A DNA stretch of 64,000 bases from Actinobacteria bacterium Ga0077560 (GTDB lineage: Bacteria; Actinomycetota; Thermoleophilia; Miltoncostaeales; Miltoncostaeaceae): assembly GCA_001464275.1 (NCBI GenBank), contig LNFL01000139.1:1-64000 (forward strand). Direction: 5' to 3'. Under the pieces are notes generated by a model. That model was not told the origin of the DNA and did no database searches. It worked only from the letters and a program-made list of their open reading frames with translations. Every line of letters starts with the position of its first letter. The first letter of the stretch is position 1. Positions 49,704 through 62,389 of the stretch are shown piece after piece. The position numbers and the translations under genes were made by a program.

Positions 49704-51157
49704 CCGAGGCCCCGCTCAGGACCCGCGGCCTGCGGCGCCGGGTCGTGGGCACCGCCCTGGCGCTCACCGGCGTGTCGATGGCGGCGGTGGCCGTGGTCCT
49801 GATGCTGACCCTGGGCGACCGCCTGCGGGACGGCATCCGGGCCGACCTGGAGGACCGGGCGCAGACCGCGATGGTCCTCGACGGGAGCATCCCCGCCCGG
49901 GAGATCCTGCGGCGCGTCGCCGGTGACGGCGTCTCCGCCCGCATCGACCCGACGGGACCGGTCCGGATGCCGGAGCCGGGGATCGGCGAGACCCCCGCGC
50001 CGGTCCCCCAGGGCACGATCATCGTCGATGCGACGGGCGTCGAGGCCGCCGTGCCCACCGCCCCGGGCGGCCCGGCGCAGGGCATCACGGTGGTGGGTGC
50101 CGTCACCCCCACCACCTCCGACGACGGGGACGGGCGCATCCGGGTGCGGCAGGTCCTGCCGGCCAGCGGCGACACGCTCACGTTGTCGGCGTCGACGTCG
50201 CTGGTGGGGACCGCGACCACCGACGTGCTGCGGATCCTCGCGATGGTGGGCCTCGCGGTGATGGCCCTGGGGGCCCTGGTGATGTCCCGGCTGGTGGGGC
50301 TCACGCTGGCGCCCCTGGACGGCATGACGCGCCTGGCCACCTCCATCGCCCGGGGCGAGCGCGGCCGGCGGCTGCGGCCGGACCGCACCGACACCGAGAT
50401 GGGGCGTGCCGCGCAGGCGTTCGACGGGATGCTCGACGCGCTGGAGTCGGCCGTCGCCGACGCCGAGGCGGCCGAGGGCCGCCTGCGCCGGTTCCTCGCC
50501 GACGCGTCCCACGAGCTGCGCACCCCCCTGGCGACCATGGCGGCCACGGCCGAGACGCTGCTGCGCGCCGACCACGACCGCGAGCGCGTGGAGGAGCTGA
50601 GCGTGCGGCTGGTGCGCGAGAGCCGGCGGGCGGCCCGGCTGGTGGAGGACCTCACCACCGCGGCCCGGCTGGACGACGGCACCGCGGCCGCCGCGCTGCG
50701 CAGCATGCCGGTGGACCTGGGCGCACTGGCGGCCGAGGCCGTCACCCGCGCGGAGGGGCACCTGGGCCGGTCCGTCGCCGTCACCGCGCCGTCACCGGCC
50801 GTGGTCGTGACCGCCGACCACGAGCGGATCCTGCAGGTGCTGGCCAACCTGCTGGAGAACGCGAGCCGGTGGAGCCCGGACGCCCCGGTCAGCATCACCG
50901 TCCTGCGGGACGGCGCGACCGGGGTGCTGCACGTGGACGACCACGGGCCCGGCGTTCCGGAGCCCGAGCGGGAGCGGATCTTCGAGCGCCTGGTGCGCCT
51001 GCAGGACGACCGGGCCCGGGACTCCGGCGGATCGGGGCTGGGCCTGGCGATCAGCCGTGAGCTGGCCCGCGCGCACGGCGGGGAGCTGGTGTGCGGGGAT
51101 GGTCCGCACGGAGCGCGATTCACCCTCACGCTGCCGCTGGCACCGGAGGCCGGATAG
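49700..51157 (+). CDS. Sensor histidine kinase, HAMP-HisKA-HATPase
   Basis: GTG 49700 overlaps the regulator stop. The 485-residue protein has an N-terminal helix ([22 protein letters not shown]), a periplasmic region of about 140 residues, a second helix ([20 protein letters not shown]), HAMP, the HisKA site [17 protein letters not shown] (His at about residue 270), N box [11 protein letters not shown], and G boxes in [12 protein letters not shown] and [11 protein letters not shown]. It is the cognate kinase of the upstream OmpR-type regulator; ligand unknown. Confidence 0.92.
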   Translation: MTEAPLRTRGLRRRVVGTALALTGVSMAAVAVVLMLTLGDRLRDGIRADLEDRAQTAMVLDGSIPAREILRRVAGDGVSARIDPTGPVRMPEPGIGETPAPVPQGTIIVDATGVEAAVPTAPGGPAQGITVVGAVTPTTSDDGDGRIRVRQVLPASGDTLTLSASTSLVGTATTDVLRILAMVGLAVMALGALVMSRLVGLTLAPLDGMTRLATSIARGERGRRLRPDRTDTEMGRAAQAFDGMLDALESAVADAEAAEGRLRRFLADASHELRTPLATMAATAETLLRADHDRERVEELSVRLVRESRRAARLVEDLTTAARLDDGTAAAALRSMPVDLGALAAEAVTRAEGHLGRSVAVTAPSPAVVVTADHERILQVLANLLENASRWSPDAPVSITVLRDGATGVLHVDDHGPGVPEPERERIFERLVRLQDDRARDSGGSGLGLAISRELARAHGGELVCGDGPHGARFTLTLPLAPEAG

Positions 51158-51195
51158 CCGGGACCGCTGCTACGGTTCCGTCACCGATCGCCCGC

Positions 51196-51372
51196 TGTGG
51201 GAGAGCCCGGCCACGAGCCGGCGCCGAAGGAGCAACCGCCCCGGAATCTCTCAGGCAAACGGACCGTGGTGGGCGCGGTGGCGCTGGAGAGTGGATGCTC
51301 AGACATCCCGCCGATGGGGAAAGCCCGGGTCACCGGGGGTAACTCTCAGGCACCGGGACAGCGGGGGCGAGC
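51196..51372 (+). ncRNA. Tandem glycine riboswitch
   Basis: Two consecutive aptamers are readable. The first has GGGAGAG, GGCGCCGAAGGAGCAA and CTCTCAGGCAAACGGACCG; the second has TGGAGAG, CATCCCGCCGATGGGGAAAG and AACTCTCAGGCACCGGGACAG. These are the conserved core elements of glycine riboswitches. The regulated gene is gcvP, and glycine should turn expression on. A TACGGT -10 at 51171 is a likely promoter. Confidence 0.93.
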
Positions 51373-51404
51373 GTGATCCGCCTGCCGTCAGACCGGGAGT
51401 CCCC

Positions 51405-54257
<2,853 letters not shown>

Positions 54258-54263
54258 CGCACC

Positions 54264-54298
54264 GGTGAACGGCGGGGCGCCGTGCCCCGCCGTTCACC
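54264..54298. terminator. Perfect 15-bp hairpin after gcvP
   Basis: GGTGAACGGCGGGGC and GCCCCGCCGTTCACC pair fully around a 5-nt loop, between convergent genes. Confidence 0.6.
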
Positions 54299-54306
54299 GC
54301 GTCGGA

Positions 54307-55625
54307 TCAGGGGCAGCGCACGATCGCGTCGCCCGGCGTGAACTCCTGGAACCGCAGGCCGGCGTCCTCGGTGCCCACCTGCACACCCGTGCCGTCGGGG
54401 GCGAACGCCGGGGGCGGGCCCTCGCGGAAGAAGCCGTCCTGGCCCTGGCCGCGCCAGTTGTTCCTGGAGCGGTCGCCCGCGAGCCGGCTGGCGCCGCCGG
54501 CCGCCGCGCCCTCCGCGCGGGCCCACGCCAGGTAGGCGATCCCCGTGCGGCCCAGCACGCCCGCGGCCGCCAGGCGCAGCGCCTTGGTCTCGTCGCCGCC
54601 GGTGCCGATCTCGGTGGCCTCGGTGAACAGGCCGTCGGTGCCCTGGGCGGTGGCGCCCTTCACCAGCACCCTCGGCGTGCCGGGCTCCACCCACCCCGCC
54701 ACGATGCTGCCCTCGCAGGCGACGCCCACGCGCGGCGCGCCCGATCCCGGCGGGCGGCCGATGCGCCGCGCGATCCGCCAGCCGGCATCGCCGCGCAGGC
54801 GCACGCTCACGCCCACCCCGTTGCCGTTGGTGGCCCACCCCACCGCGGACTCCCCGGTGGCGCCCACGTCCACGCTCAGCGGGCCGGTGGCGTCCCCGGC
54901 GGGCACGCGCAGCGGCCTCGCGGGCCACGCGCGGTCGCGCGGGCCCAGCGTGGCGGCGTTCACCTTCGAGCCCTGGCGCCACGCGATGACCGCGTGCCCG
55001 CCGGATCCCAGCGACCAGCCGGTGCTCGGGGCACTGCCGCGCGGGGTGCGCTGGGCACCGACGACGGCCCATTTCCCGGTCGCGGGCCGGTGGCAAGCAC
55101 CTGCAGCGAGCAGCCTCCGCCACCGCACGACAGGATCCCGATGCGGGCGCGCCGGTCGGCGCCGATGGCCACCTTGATGGCATCGTCGGCGTTGCCGTTG
55201 CGCAGCCCCGGGACCTTGCCGCCGGTGTCGACCGGCGCGCTCCAGCTGCCGCCGAACCGCACGGCGGCGTTGAGCCGCCCGCCGACGGCGCCCCACACGG
55301 CGACCGCGTCACCGCGGCCGTTGCGGGCCACCAGGGGACCGAAGTCCACCCTGCCGGCGGGTCCCAGGCGCACCGGGGCACCCCACGTGGGGCCCGTGCC
55401 GGATCGCTCGATGACCGCCGGGACGCGGCCGGTGGGGGTGTCGGCCCCCAGGCCCGCCGTTGCCGCGAAGCCGTTGCCGGCCGCGACGTCCTCCACGGTG
55501 AACTCCCCGGCGGCGGGGAGGGCCTGCGTCGCGGTGCGCGACCATTCCGGCGGGACGGCCCCCGCCACGGGCGCGGCGGCCAAGAGCGCCGCGGCGGCGA
55601 GCGCCGCCCGTCTGGTGTTCGTCAT
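54307..55625 (-). pseudogene. Secreted repeat protein, frameshifted
   Basis: ATG 55625 begins a signal peptide (RRAALAAAALLAAAPVAGAVPP). Beta-propeller-like repeats follow, for example VARNGRGDAVAVWGAVGGRLNAAVRFGG and ADDAIKVAIGADRRARIGIL. Near 55095 the frame changes: RPATGKWAVVG continues in another frame with more such units (HAVIAWRQGSKVNAATLG, ESAVGWATNGNG) to the stop at 54307. The combined protein of about 440 residues is probably exported. A short deletion is the simplest explanation; how many bases are gone cannot be told. Confidence 0.7.
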
Positions 55626-55675
55626 GTTGGGCACCCCATTCCTCACACCGGTATCGACTGGAACGGGACGCTACA

Positions 55676-56191
55676 TCAGGTCTCCTCGGCGTAACCGTGA
55701 ACCCGGGCGAGCTCGTCCGCGATGCCCTGGGCCCATGCGTCCACGGCGGGCCAGTCTCGGAAGTCGCCCTCCGCCGCGTGCACGGCGGTCATGAGCGCCC
55801 GCTCCACGAAGCCCAGGCGGTGCCGTTCCAGGCGCCCCGGGAACACCCGGTGGTCCAGCGCGCGGAGCCGCCCCGGCAGGTCGCCCAGGTCGACGGCCGC
55901 GTCGCCGGCCGGCAGCGGCGGGTCGCCCACGGGTCCGCTGCTGAACATCCACACCGGGCGCGCCCGCAGCGCGTCGGCGTGCAGCTCCGCCCAGTCGGTG
56001 GCCTCCGGCATCCAGTGCCCGGTGTAGACGGCGCTGCCCAGCACCACCGCGCCGAACCGGGCCGGGGGCGGCGCCGCCCCCGCCCGGAACACGCCCGCCT
56101 CGATGCCCCGCGAGCGCAGCACGTCCGCGATGGCCTCACCGATCCCGACGGTGGAGCCGTGCTTGCTGGCCACCACCACCAGCACCCGCAT
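55676..56191 (-). CDS. Flavodoxin-domain protein
   Basis: ATG 56191 is preferred; the track starts six codons upstream without a ribosome site. The 171-residue protein starts VLVVVASKHGSTVGIGEAIADVL, a flavodoxin FMN phosphate loop, and has VVLGSAVYTGHWMPEATDW and FSSGPVGDPPLP, as in the HemG/menaquinone-dependent protoporphyrinogen oxidase-like and BrfA flavodoxin group. It probably shuttles electrons; partner unknown. Confidence 0.85.
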   Translation of the reverse strand: MRVLVVVASKHGSTVGIGEAIADVLRSRGIEAGVFRAGAAPPPARFGAVVLGSAVYTGHWMPEATDWAELHADALRARPVWMFSSGPVGDPPLPAGDAAVDLGDLPGRLRALDHRVFPGRLERHRLGFVERALMTAVHAAEGDFRDWPAVDAWAQGIADELARVHGYAEET

Positions 56192-56202
56192 CCGGGGCGC
56201 TC

Positions 56203-56514
56203 CTACCTCGGCCACGGCCTGCGCCCGTCCGGGCGGTCGGGCACCGACTCACGGGGCACGGGAGGGGTGGCCGCCGGCAGCTCCGGCGCGGCGGCGCCGT
56301 GGTGCAGGTGCGCCGCCCAGCCGGCCCGCACCTCGGGGTCGTCCACCAGGGCGAGGATGCGCCGTTCGGCGTGCTCCTCGGCGTCGCGCAGCTCCCGCAC
56401 CAGGCGACGGCGCGCCCGGCCGCCCGCCGGCGCGCGCCGATGCTCCTCGCGCAGATGGCGGAACCGTCCGACCAGCTCATCCAGCTCATGGCGTGGGTCG
56501 ATCTGTGCCGTCAT
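56203..56514 (-). CDS. Small helical protein, unknown function
   Basis: A 103-residue protein, strongly charged (DELVGRFRHLREEHRRAPAGGRARRRLVRELRDAEEHAERR). It is a long helix with a Pro-rich tail. No family is recognised. It lies 11 nt before the flavodoxin gene start and is probably co-transcribed. Confidence 0.55.
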   Translation of the reverse strand: MTAQIDPRHELDELVGRFRHLREEHRRAPAGGRARRRLVRELRDAEEHAERRILALVDDPEVRAGWAAHLHHGAAAPELPAATPPVPRESVPDRPDGRRPWPR

Positions 56515-56631
56515 GGCCCCTCCCCTCGATGCGTCCTCCACAAGGATGCCCTGTTCGGGCCGCCGGGGCATCCGCGACGGCCCGCATCGCACGGGTACCA
56601 TCGCAAGAACCGACCGGCGGAGGGGACCAGC

Positions 56632-57030
56632 ATGGCAAACGCGTTCCGGGTGAGCATCGACATCGACGCGCCGCCGGAGGCGGTGTGGGAGGTGCTGGGC
56701 GCGCCCGACGGGGTGATCCGCTGGTATCCCCTGTACGTGGGCTGCGTCACCGAGGGCGATGTGCGCACGCTCACCCGCGCCGACGGCACGGTCGTGGTGG
56801 AGCGTCTGCTGGAGCGTGACGAGCCCCGCCGGTACTACAGCTACAGCGTGGTGTCCGGCGTGCCTCTGAAATCGCACCGGGCCAGCTTCGAGGTGGTGGC
56901 GCGGGGCGAGGGCAGCACCGTGCTGTGGAACACCGAGGGCGAGCCGCTGGAGGAGGGCGCCGACCTGGAGGCGCGCCTGGCCGCCCGCCAGCACGACGCG
57001 CTGGAGGGCCTGAAGGCCCTGTTCGTCTAG
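56632..57030 (+). CDS. SRPBCC-family protein
   Basis: ATG 56632 with GGAGGGG upstream. The 132-residue protein is a single START-like domain (RVSIDIDAPPEAVWEVLGAPDGVIRWYPLYVGC, YSVVSGVPLKSHRASFEVV, NTEGEPLEEG). Such proteins bind small hydrophobic ligands or act as cyclases. TACCAT at 56596 is a likely -10. Its stop overlaps the convergent potassium-channel gene stop. Confidence 0.85.
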   Translation: MANAFRVSIDIDAPPEAVWEVLGAPDGVIRWYPLYVGCVTEGDVRTLTRADGTVVVERLLERDEPRRYYSYSVVSGVPLKSHRASFEVVARGEGSTVLWNTEGEPLEEGADLEARLAARQHDALEGLKALFV

Positions 57031-57713
57031 GAGATCGCCCGGCGGGCCATCTCGCGGCCAGAGAGCTCGTACGGTGAGACCACCGAGTTGGCGCCCGCGC
57101 GCATGAGTTTGGGCACCGACTCCGGGTCGGCCGCTCGGGCCACGATGGTGAGGTCCGCGTTGAGCCCCCGCGCCGTGAGCGCGATGAAGACGTTCACGGC
57201 GTCGCTGTCCACCGCGCAGACAAGGCCCTTGGCGCGGTCGATGCCGGCCTTCACCAGGACACGGTCGTGGGTGGGGTCGTCCATCACGTATGGGATCCCC
57301 AGCTCCTCGAGCTCCTCGACGTAGCGCTCGTCGATCTCGGCGACCACGAAGGGCGTGCCCTCGCGGGTGAGCTCGTCCGCGACGGCACGGCCCACGCGCC
57401 CAAACCCGCAGATGACGTAGTGGTCGCTCATGCGGTCGATCATCCTGGTCGTCCTCCGTTCACGGTGCAGGCGGCCCACCTCGCCGGAGGCCAGCATGTC
57501 GGCCGCGACGCCCGCGGTGGAGGCGACGCCCACCACGAGCAGCACGATGAGCGAGATCGAGAAGAGCTCGGCGATGTGGCCCACCGGCTCGGTGTCACGG
57601 AACCCGACCCCGCCGATGGTGAGGAACGTCCAGTAGAGGGCGTCCAGCGGGTCGGCGTCGTCCACGAGCGCCGTGTACCCCACCACCCCGTAGATGATGG
57701 TCCCGATGAGCAT
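57027..57713 (-). CDS. Ion channel/TrkA-N domain protein, ends truncated
   Basis: A 228-residue protein: part of a two-helix pore module (ALYWTFLTIGGVGFRDTEPVG, where the selectivity filter reads GVGF instead of GYG) and a TrkA-N/RCK domain (HYVICGFGRVGRAVADELTREG, VMDDPTHDRVLVKAGI). A normal RCK channel has an N-terminal cytoplasmic start and a longer C-terminal tail. Here the only start is ATG 57713, inside the first helix, and the stop comes right after REMARRAIS, overlapping the convergent stop. Either end could have been lost. Confidence 0.75.
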   Translation of the reverse strand: MLIGTIIYGVVGYTALVDDADPLDALYWTFLTIGGVGFRDTEPVGHIAELFSISLIVLLVVGVASTAGVAADMLASGEVGRLHRERRTTRMIDRMSDHYVICGFGRVGRAVADELTREGTPFVVAEIDERYVEELEELGIPYVMDDPTHDRVLVKAGIDRAKGLVCAVDSDAVNVFIALTARGLNADLTIVARAADPESVPKLMRAGANSVVSPYELSGREMARRAIS

Positions 57714-57776
57714 CCCCGCGGGGATGCGGAAGCGCCTGAGCAGGAGGGAGAGCGATGCGGGTCCCTCCTCGGGCCG

Positions 57777-59186
57777 CTACCCGGCCAGCCGGTTGACGCC
57801 GTCGAACGCGGCGGTCTTGTAGCACTCGGCGAGCGTCGGGTAATTGAACACGGAGTTCACGAAGTAGTCGATGGTGCCCCCCAGGGTGAGCACCGCCTGG
57901 CCGATGTGCACCAGCTCGGTGGCCCCCTCGCCCAGGATGTGGACGCCCAGCAGGGCGCGCGTGTCCCGGTGGAAGATGAGCTTGAGGATGCCGGTGGTGT
58001 CCCCGGCGATCATCCCACGCGCGATCTCCCGGTAGCGGGCCTTGCCCACCTCGTACGGGATGCCGGCGGAGGTGAGCTCCTCCTCGGTGCGGCCCACCAT
58101 CGAGATCTCCGGGATGGCGTAGATCCCGTACGGCAGCACGTCGTGCACCATCGGCGTGGTGATGCCGAAGGCGTGGCAGGCGGCCAGCCGGCCCTGCTCC
58201 ATGCTGGTGGACGCCAGGCTCGGGAAGCCGATCACGTCGCCCACCGCGTAGACGTGCGGGGCCTGGGTCTGGAAGTGCTCGTTCACGCTCAGCAGCCCGC
58301 GCTCGCCGGCGGTGATCCCCGCGGCCTCCAGGTTCAGCGACCCGGTCGCCCCCGTGCGGCCGATGGAGTAGAGCACGCACTCGGCGAGCACCTCCTTGCC
58401 GCTGCCCAGCTTGATGCACACGCGCTCGCCGTTGGCGCCGTCGTGGTGCTCGATGCTGTCGACGTCCTCGCCCAGCCATGCCGTCATCCGGCGCTCGCGC
58501 AGGTGGTACATCAGCGCGTCCACGATCTCGCCGTCCACGAACGGCAGGATCCGGGGCCGGCGGTCGATCAGCGTGACCCGCACGCCCAGCGCCGCGAAGA
58601 TGCTGGCGTACTCGATGCCGATGACCCCGGCGCCGATCACCGCCATGGTGCGCGGCAGGCGGTCCAGGGTGAGCACGTCGTCGCTGGTGAGCACCCACCG
58701 GCCGTCGAACGGGATCTTCGGGTTCGTGGTGGCCGAGGTGCCGGTCGCGATGATGACGTGCGACGCGGTGACCACGCGCTCGCCCCGCCCCTCGGGATGC
58801 GTGATGCGCAGCTCGTGCGGGCCGGTGAACTCGGCGTGGCCGGTGATGATCTCCACGTCGTTGCGCATGAGGTGGCTGCGCGTGACGTCGATCTCGGCCT
58901 GCACCACCCGGTCGGCCCGGAACAGCAGGTCGTTCACGGTGATGTGCTGCTTGGCCTGGTAGGAGGCGCCGTAGTTGGCCTGCTCCCGCCACCCGCCCAG
59001 GTACATCACCGCCTCCCGCAGCGTCTTGCTGGGGATGGTGCCGGTGTTCACGCACACGCCGCCCACCACCGCCGCCCGCTCGCAGATGGCGACGCGCCGC
59101 CCGAGCTTGGCGGCCTGGATTGCCGCGTGCTTCCCGGCGGGGCCTGAGCCGATCACCAGCAGGTCGAAATCATGGACGGGGGACAC
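57777..59186 (-). CDS. sthA: Si-specific NAD(P)+ transhydrogenase (soluble)
   Basis: A 469-residue flavoprotein from GTG 59186. FAD motif LLVIGSGPAGKHAAIQAA, then VCVNTGTIPSKT, in which the second redox cysteine of dihydrolipoyl dehydrogenases is replaced by Thr; this is diagnostic of SthA. NAD motif is VIGAGVIGIEYASIFAALG and C-terminal HILGEGATELVHIGQ completes the dimer domain. It transfers hydride between NADH and NADP+. A TAGGAT box about 9 nt before GTG suggests a leaderless start. Confidence 0.93.
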   Translation of the reverse strand: MSPVHDFDLLVIGSGPAGKHAAIQAAKLGRRVAICERAAVVGGVCVNTGTIPSKTLREAVMYLGGWREQANYGASYQAKQHITVNDLLFRADRVVQAEIDVTRSHLMRNDVEIITGHAEFTGPHELRITHPEGRGERVVTASHVIIATGTSATTNPKIPFDGRWVLTSDDVLTLDRLPRTMAVIGAGVIGIEYASIFAALGVRVTLIDRRPRILPFVDGEIVDALMYHLRERRMTAWLGEDVDSIEHHDGANGERVCIKLGSGKEVLAECVLYSIGRTGATGSLNLEAAGITAGERGLLSVNEHFQTQAPHVYAVGDVIGFPSLASTSMEQGRLAACHAFGITTPMVHDVLPYGIYAIPEISMVGRTEEELTSAGIPYEVGKARYREIARGMIAGDTTGILKLIFHRDTRALLGVHILGEGATELVHIGQAVLTLGGTIDYFVNSVFNYPTLAECYKTAAFDGVNRLAG

Positions 59187-59332
59187 CGGCAGCGATCCTA
59201 GGTGGGAGGGGTGGGGGTGCCGTACCGGCCCGGCGGCCGAGAGTTCAGCGGCGCCGTATGGCCGTCCGGCGATGAGTTCCGGGGCGCATCGCCGTCGTTC
59301 ATCCGGGGTACGACAACCGAGGGAGGTCGGCG

Positions 59333-59977
59333 ATGGCGGTACGGCTCAGCATGTCGGTGTCACTCGACGGGTACGCGGCGGGACTTGAGCAGCGCGCCGA
59401 TGCCCCGCTGGGGACCGGCGGTGAGGCGTTGCACCGGTGGGTGCTCGGCACCCGCACGTTCCGCGCCACCCACGGCGCGGGCGACGGGGGCACCACGGGT
59501 CTGGATGACGACGTGGCGCGGGAGATCGCGGACGGGATCGGCGCGAGCATCCTGGGGCGCAGGATGTTCGGCGGCGGTGACGGCGGCCCGTGGGACCCCG
59601 CCTGGCGGGGCTGGTGGGGTGACGACCCGCCGTTCCACACGCCGGTGTTCGTGCTCACCCACCACCCGCGCGAGCCGCTGGAGATGCTCGGCGGCACGAC
59701 GTTCCACTTCGTGACCGGCGGTGCCGCCGAGGCGCTGGAGCGCGCCACGGTGGCGGCCGGGGACCTCGACGTCCGCATCGGCGGCGGGGCGGCCACGGCC
59801 CGCCGGTACCTGGCGATGGGGGTCGTGGACCGGATCGACCTGCAGGTCGTGCCCGTGCTGCTGGGCGCCGGCGAGCGACTGCTGGGCGACCTGGGCGACG
59901 GGCTGCCCGCCTACCGCGTGGACGCCGTGCGGCCGTCGGACGCGGCCGTCCACTACCGGCTCCTGCGCGACGGCTGA
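59333..59977 (+). CDS. RibD C-terminal/dihydrofolate reductase-like protein
   Basis: The 214-residue protein has the DHFR-like fold: VRLSMSVSLDGYAAG at the N-terminus, ILGRRMFGGG, PVFVLTHHPREPL, and GGGAATARRYLAMGVVDRIDLQVVPVLLGAGERLL. It would reduce an unknown substrate with NADPH. A weak stress-type promoter match (GCATC, 15 nt, GGGTAC) precedes it. Not adjacent to riboflavin genes. Confidence 0.88.
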   Translation: MAVRLSMSVSLDGYAAGLEQRADAPLGTGGEALHRWVLGTRTFRATHGAGDGGTTGLDDDVAREIADGIGASILGRRMFGGGDGGPWDPAWRGWWGDDPPFHTPVFVLTHHPREPLEMLGGTTFHFVTGGAAEALERATVAAGDLDVRIGGGAATARRYLAMGVVDRIDLQVVPVLLGAGERLLGDLGDGLPAYRVDAVRPSDAAVHYRLLRDG

Positions 59978-60080
59978 CGCGGCGCGGCGTCCGCGTGAGG
60001 CGCGTTCCGCAGTTGTCCGCAGCGCGGCGGCCGGGCATCCCGGATGTGCCGTCACCCGGCCCGCGTGAGGATGCCGGACC

Positions 60081-61216
60081 ATGATCAACGTCTCCTCGCT
60101 CCTGGGCGTGCGCCAGTCGGCCTCCGACGCCCTCCGCTACGGACGCCACCGCAGCGGCGAGCACACACCCCGCTCGTCCACCGACCGCCGCCCGGTCGTG
60201 GTGTGGAACGTCACCCGCGCGTGCAACCTGGCGTGCACCCACTGCTACGCCAGCGCGAAGCGCACCCCGGCCGCCGACGAGCTCACCGGCGACGAGGCCC
60301 GGGCGTTCCTGGACGACCTGGCGCGGTACGGCGTGCCGGCCGTCCTCATCTCCGGCGGCGAGCCGCTGGCGCGACCGGACCTGCTGGACCTCATGACCTA
60401 CGGGGTCGAGCGCGGCCTGCGGTTCACGCTGTCCACCAACGGCACGCTCATCGACGACATCACGGCCCGCCGCCTGAAGACCGCGGGGCTCATCTACGCC
60501 GGCGTGTCCATCGACGGCCCCGAGGAGCTCCACGACCGGCAGCGCTGGGCCTGCGGCATCTGGGCGAGGCCGGCGTGCGGCGCGGGGTGCGGTTCACCGT
60601 GACCCCCGGCAACCACGACGGCCTGGACGAGGTGCTCGACCTGGTGGTGCGCGAGGGCATCGAGCGGTTCTGCCTCTACCACCTGGTCCCCTCAGGCCGC
60701 GGCGGGTACCTGCGGGACATCACGGCCCAGCAGCGGCGCGGGGTGCTGGCACGGGTGTTCCGGTTCGCCGAGGACCACCCCGAGGTGGAGGTCCTCACCG
60801 TCGACAACCCCTCCGACGGGCCGGCGCTGGTGCACTGGCTGGAGGAGCGCGACCCGGACCGCGCGGTGCGCTGCCGGGAGATGCTGAGCTGGAACGCCGG
60901 ATCCAAGGGCGGCCCGGGCATCGGCATCGGCTGCGTCGACGAGCGCGGCCTGGTGCACCCCGACCAGTTCTCCCGGCACCGCGTGCTGGGAGACATCCGG
61001 GAGGAGCCCTTCTCGGTGATCTGGACCGAGGCGAAGGACCCCTGGCTCGCCGAGTTGCGCTCCAGCGAGCGGCCCCTGGCCTCCGTGTGCGGCGCCTGCC
61101 CCGACCTGGCGATGTGCGGCGGCGGCAACCGCGCGCGGGCCGAGCTCGCCACCGGCGATCCGTGGGCCCTCGACCCCAGCTGCAGCCGCACGGACATCGC
61201 GGCCGTGCCGCACTAG
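60081..61216 (+). pseudogene. AhbC/NirJ-like radical SAM/SPASM protein, frameshifted
   Basis: The N-terminus (MINVSSLLGVRQSASDALRYGRH) and RPVVVWNVTRACNLACTHCYASAKR with the CxxxCxxC cluster-binding motif match the AhbC/AhbD/NirJ group that modifies haem precursors. SGGEPLARPDLLDL follows. After VSIDGPEELHDRQR the frame breaks near 60545; GLRHLGEAGVRRGVRFTVTPG continues in the third frame. About 11 expected residues are missing. The C-terminal SPASM cysteines (CVDERG, CGACPDLAMCGGG, PSCSRTD) are present. Whether the working enzyme acts on didecarboxysirohaem cannot be told; no other haem genes are near. Confidence 0.85.
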
Positions 61217-61232
61217 GTCCCCGCGCCCCGAG

Positions 61233-61262
61233 GCTCCCTGAGACCCCCGCGTCTCAGGGAGC
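61233..61262 (+). terminator. Hairpin after the radical SAM gene
   Basis: GCTCCCTGAGA and TCTCAGGGAGC form an 11-bp stem; a second copy of GCTCAGGGAGC follows. No T-tract. Confidence 0.55.
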
Positions 61263-61339
61263 GCTCAGGGAGCCCGGCCGGCATCCCGCCCGGTGAACCG
61301 CGGCAGGCCGCTCGGGCGGCGAACTGACACAATTCGCCC

Positions 61340-62389
61340 GTGACGCCACCGCTTCGCGTGCTGCTCGCCGGGTACGGCCTCGCCGGCGAGGTCTTCCACG
61401 CACCCCTCATCGCCGCCGCCCCCGGCCTGCGGCTGTCCACCATCGTGACCCGCGACCCGCAGCGCGCCGAGCGGGCGCGCGCCGCGTGCCCGGACGTCGA
61501 GATCGCCGAGGCCGCCGAGACCGCGTTCCCCGGCCACGACCTGCTGGTGGTCGCCACGGTGAACCGGGTCCACGTCGCGCTCGCAGACGCCGCCCTGCGC
61601 GCCGGCCTGCACGTGGTGGTCGACAAGCCGCTGGCCGTGACCGCCGCGGAGGCCGCGGACCTTGCGGCCCTGGCCCGGTGCCACGACCGTCTGCTGGTGC
61701 CGTTCCACAACCGCCGCTGGGACGCCGAGTTCCTGACGCTGCGCCGGGTGCTGGCCGAGGGCGAGATCGGCGAGCTGGTGCGGCTGGAGTCACGCTTCTG
61801 CCGCTGGCGCCCCGAGCCGCGGGCCGGCGCGTGGCGCGAGAGCGCGGACCCCGCCGACGGCGGCGGCCTCCTGCTCGACCTGGGCACGCACCTGGTGGAC
61901 CAGTGCGTCGCGCTGCTGGGCGCCCCCGTGAGCGTCTACGCCGAGGTGGACCGCCGGCGCACGGGCGGCGGGCCCGATGACGACGTGTTCATCGCGCTGG
62001 GCTACCACGGCGGGGTGCGGGCCCACCTGTGGGCCAGCGCCATCGCCGCCGACCCGGGTCCGCGGCTGCGGGCCCTGGGCACGCGCGGCGCGTACGTGAA
62101 CCCGCACCTGGACGGCCAGGAGGACGCCCTGCGCGACGGCCGGCGTCCCGGCGACGGGCGTCCGTGGGGTGCGGAGCCCGAGTCGCGGTGGGGTGAGATC
62201 GTGCGCGGCGAGGAGCGGACCCCGCGGCCGTCGGAGCCCGGCGCCTGGCCGGAGTTCTACGCCGGCGTGGCGGCGGCGGTGCGCGAGGGCGCACCGCCGC
62301 CGGTGGACGCCGTGGACGCGGTGACCGTGCTGCGGATCCTGGAGGCCGCGCGCACCAGCGCCGCTCAGTCCGCGATCGTCCGGTTGTAG
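61340..62389 (+). CDS. Gfo/Idh/MocA-family oxidoreductase
   Basis: From GTG 61340 the protein is 349 residues: Rossmann VLLAGYGLAGEVFHAPLI, VVATVNRVHVALADAALRAGLHVVVDKPLAVT with the conserved DKPLA, and the catalytic LLDLGTHLVDQ region. It acts on a sugar or sugar derivative with NAD(P). An ACACAAT box about 10 nt before GTG suggests a leaderless start. It ends inside the convergent ABC permease gene by 25 nt. Confidence 0.9.
   Translation: MTPPLRVLLAGYGLAGEVFHAPLIAAAPGLRLSTIVTRDPQRAERARAACPDVEIAEAAETAFPGHDLLVVATVNRVHVALADAALRAGLHVVVDKPLAVTAAEAADLAALARCHDRLLVPFHNRRWDAEFLTLRRVLAEGEIGELVRLESRFCRWRPEPRAGAWRESADPADGGGLLLDLGTHLVDQCVALLGAPVSVYAEVDRRRTGGGPDDDVFIALGYHGGVRAHLWASAIAADPGPRLRALGTRGAYVNPHLDGQEDALRDGRRPGDGRPWGAEPESRWGEIVRGEERTPRPSEPGAWPEFYAGVAAAVREGAPPPVDAVDAVTVLRILEAARTSAAQSAIVRL

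Noticed and set aside
56591-56601. GGGTACC before the SRPBCC gene as another stress promoter
   Set aside because: No GTTTC or GGNTTG element lies 14-15 nt upstream; the TACCAT overlap fits a housekeeping -10 better.
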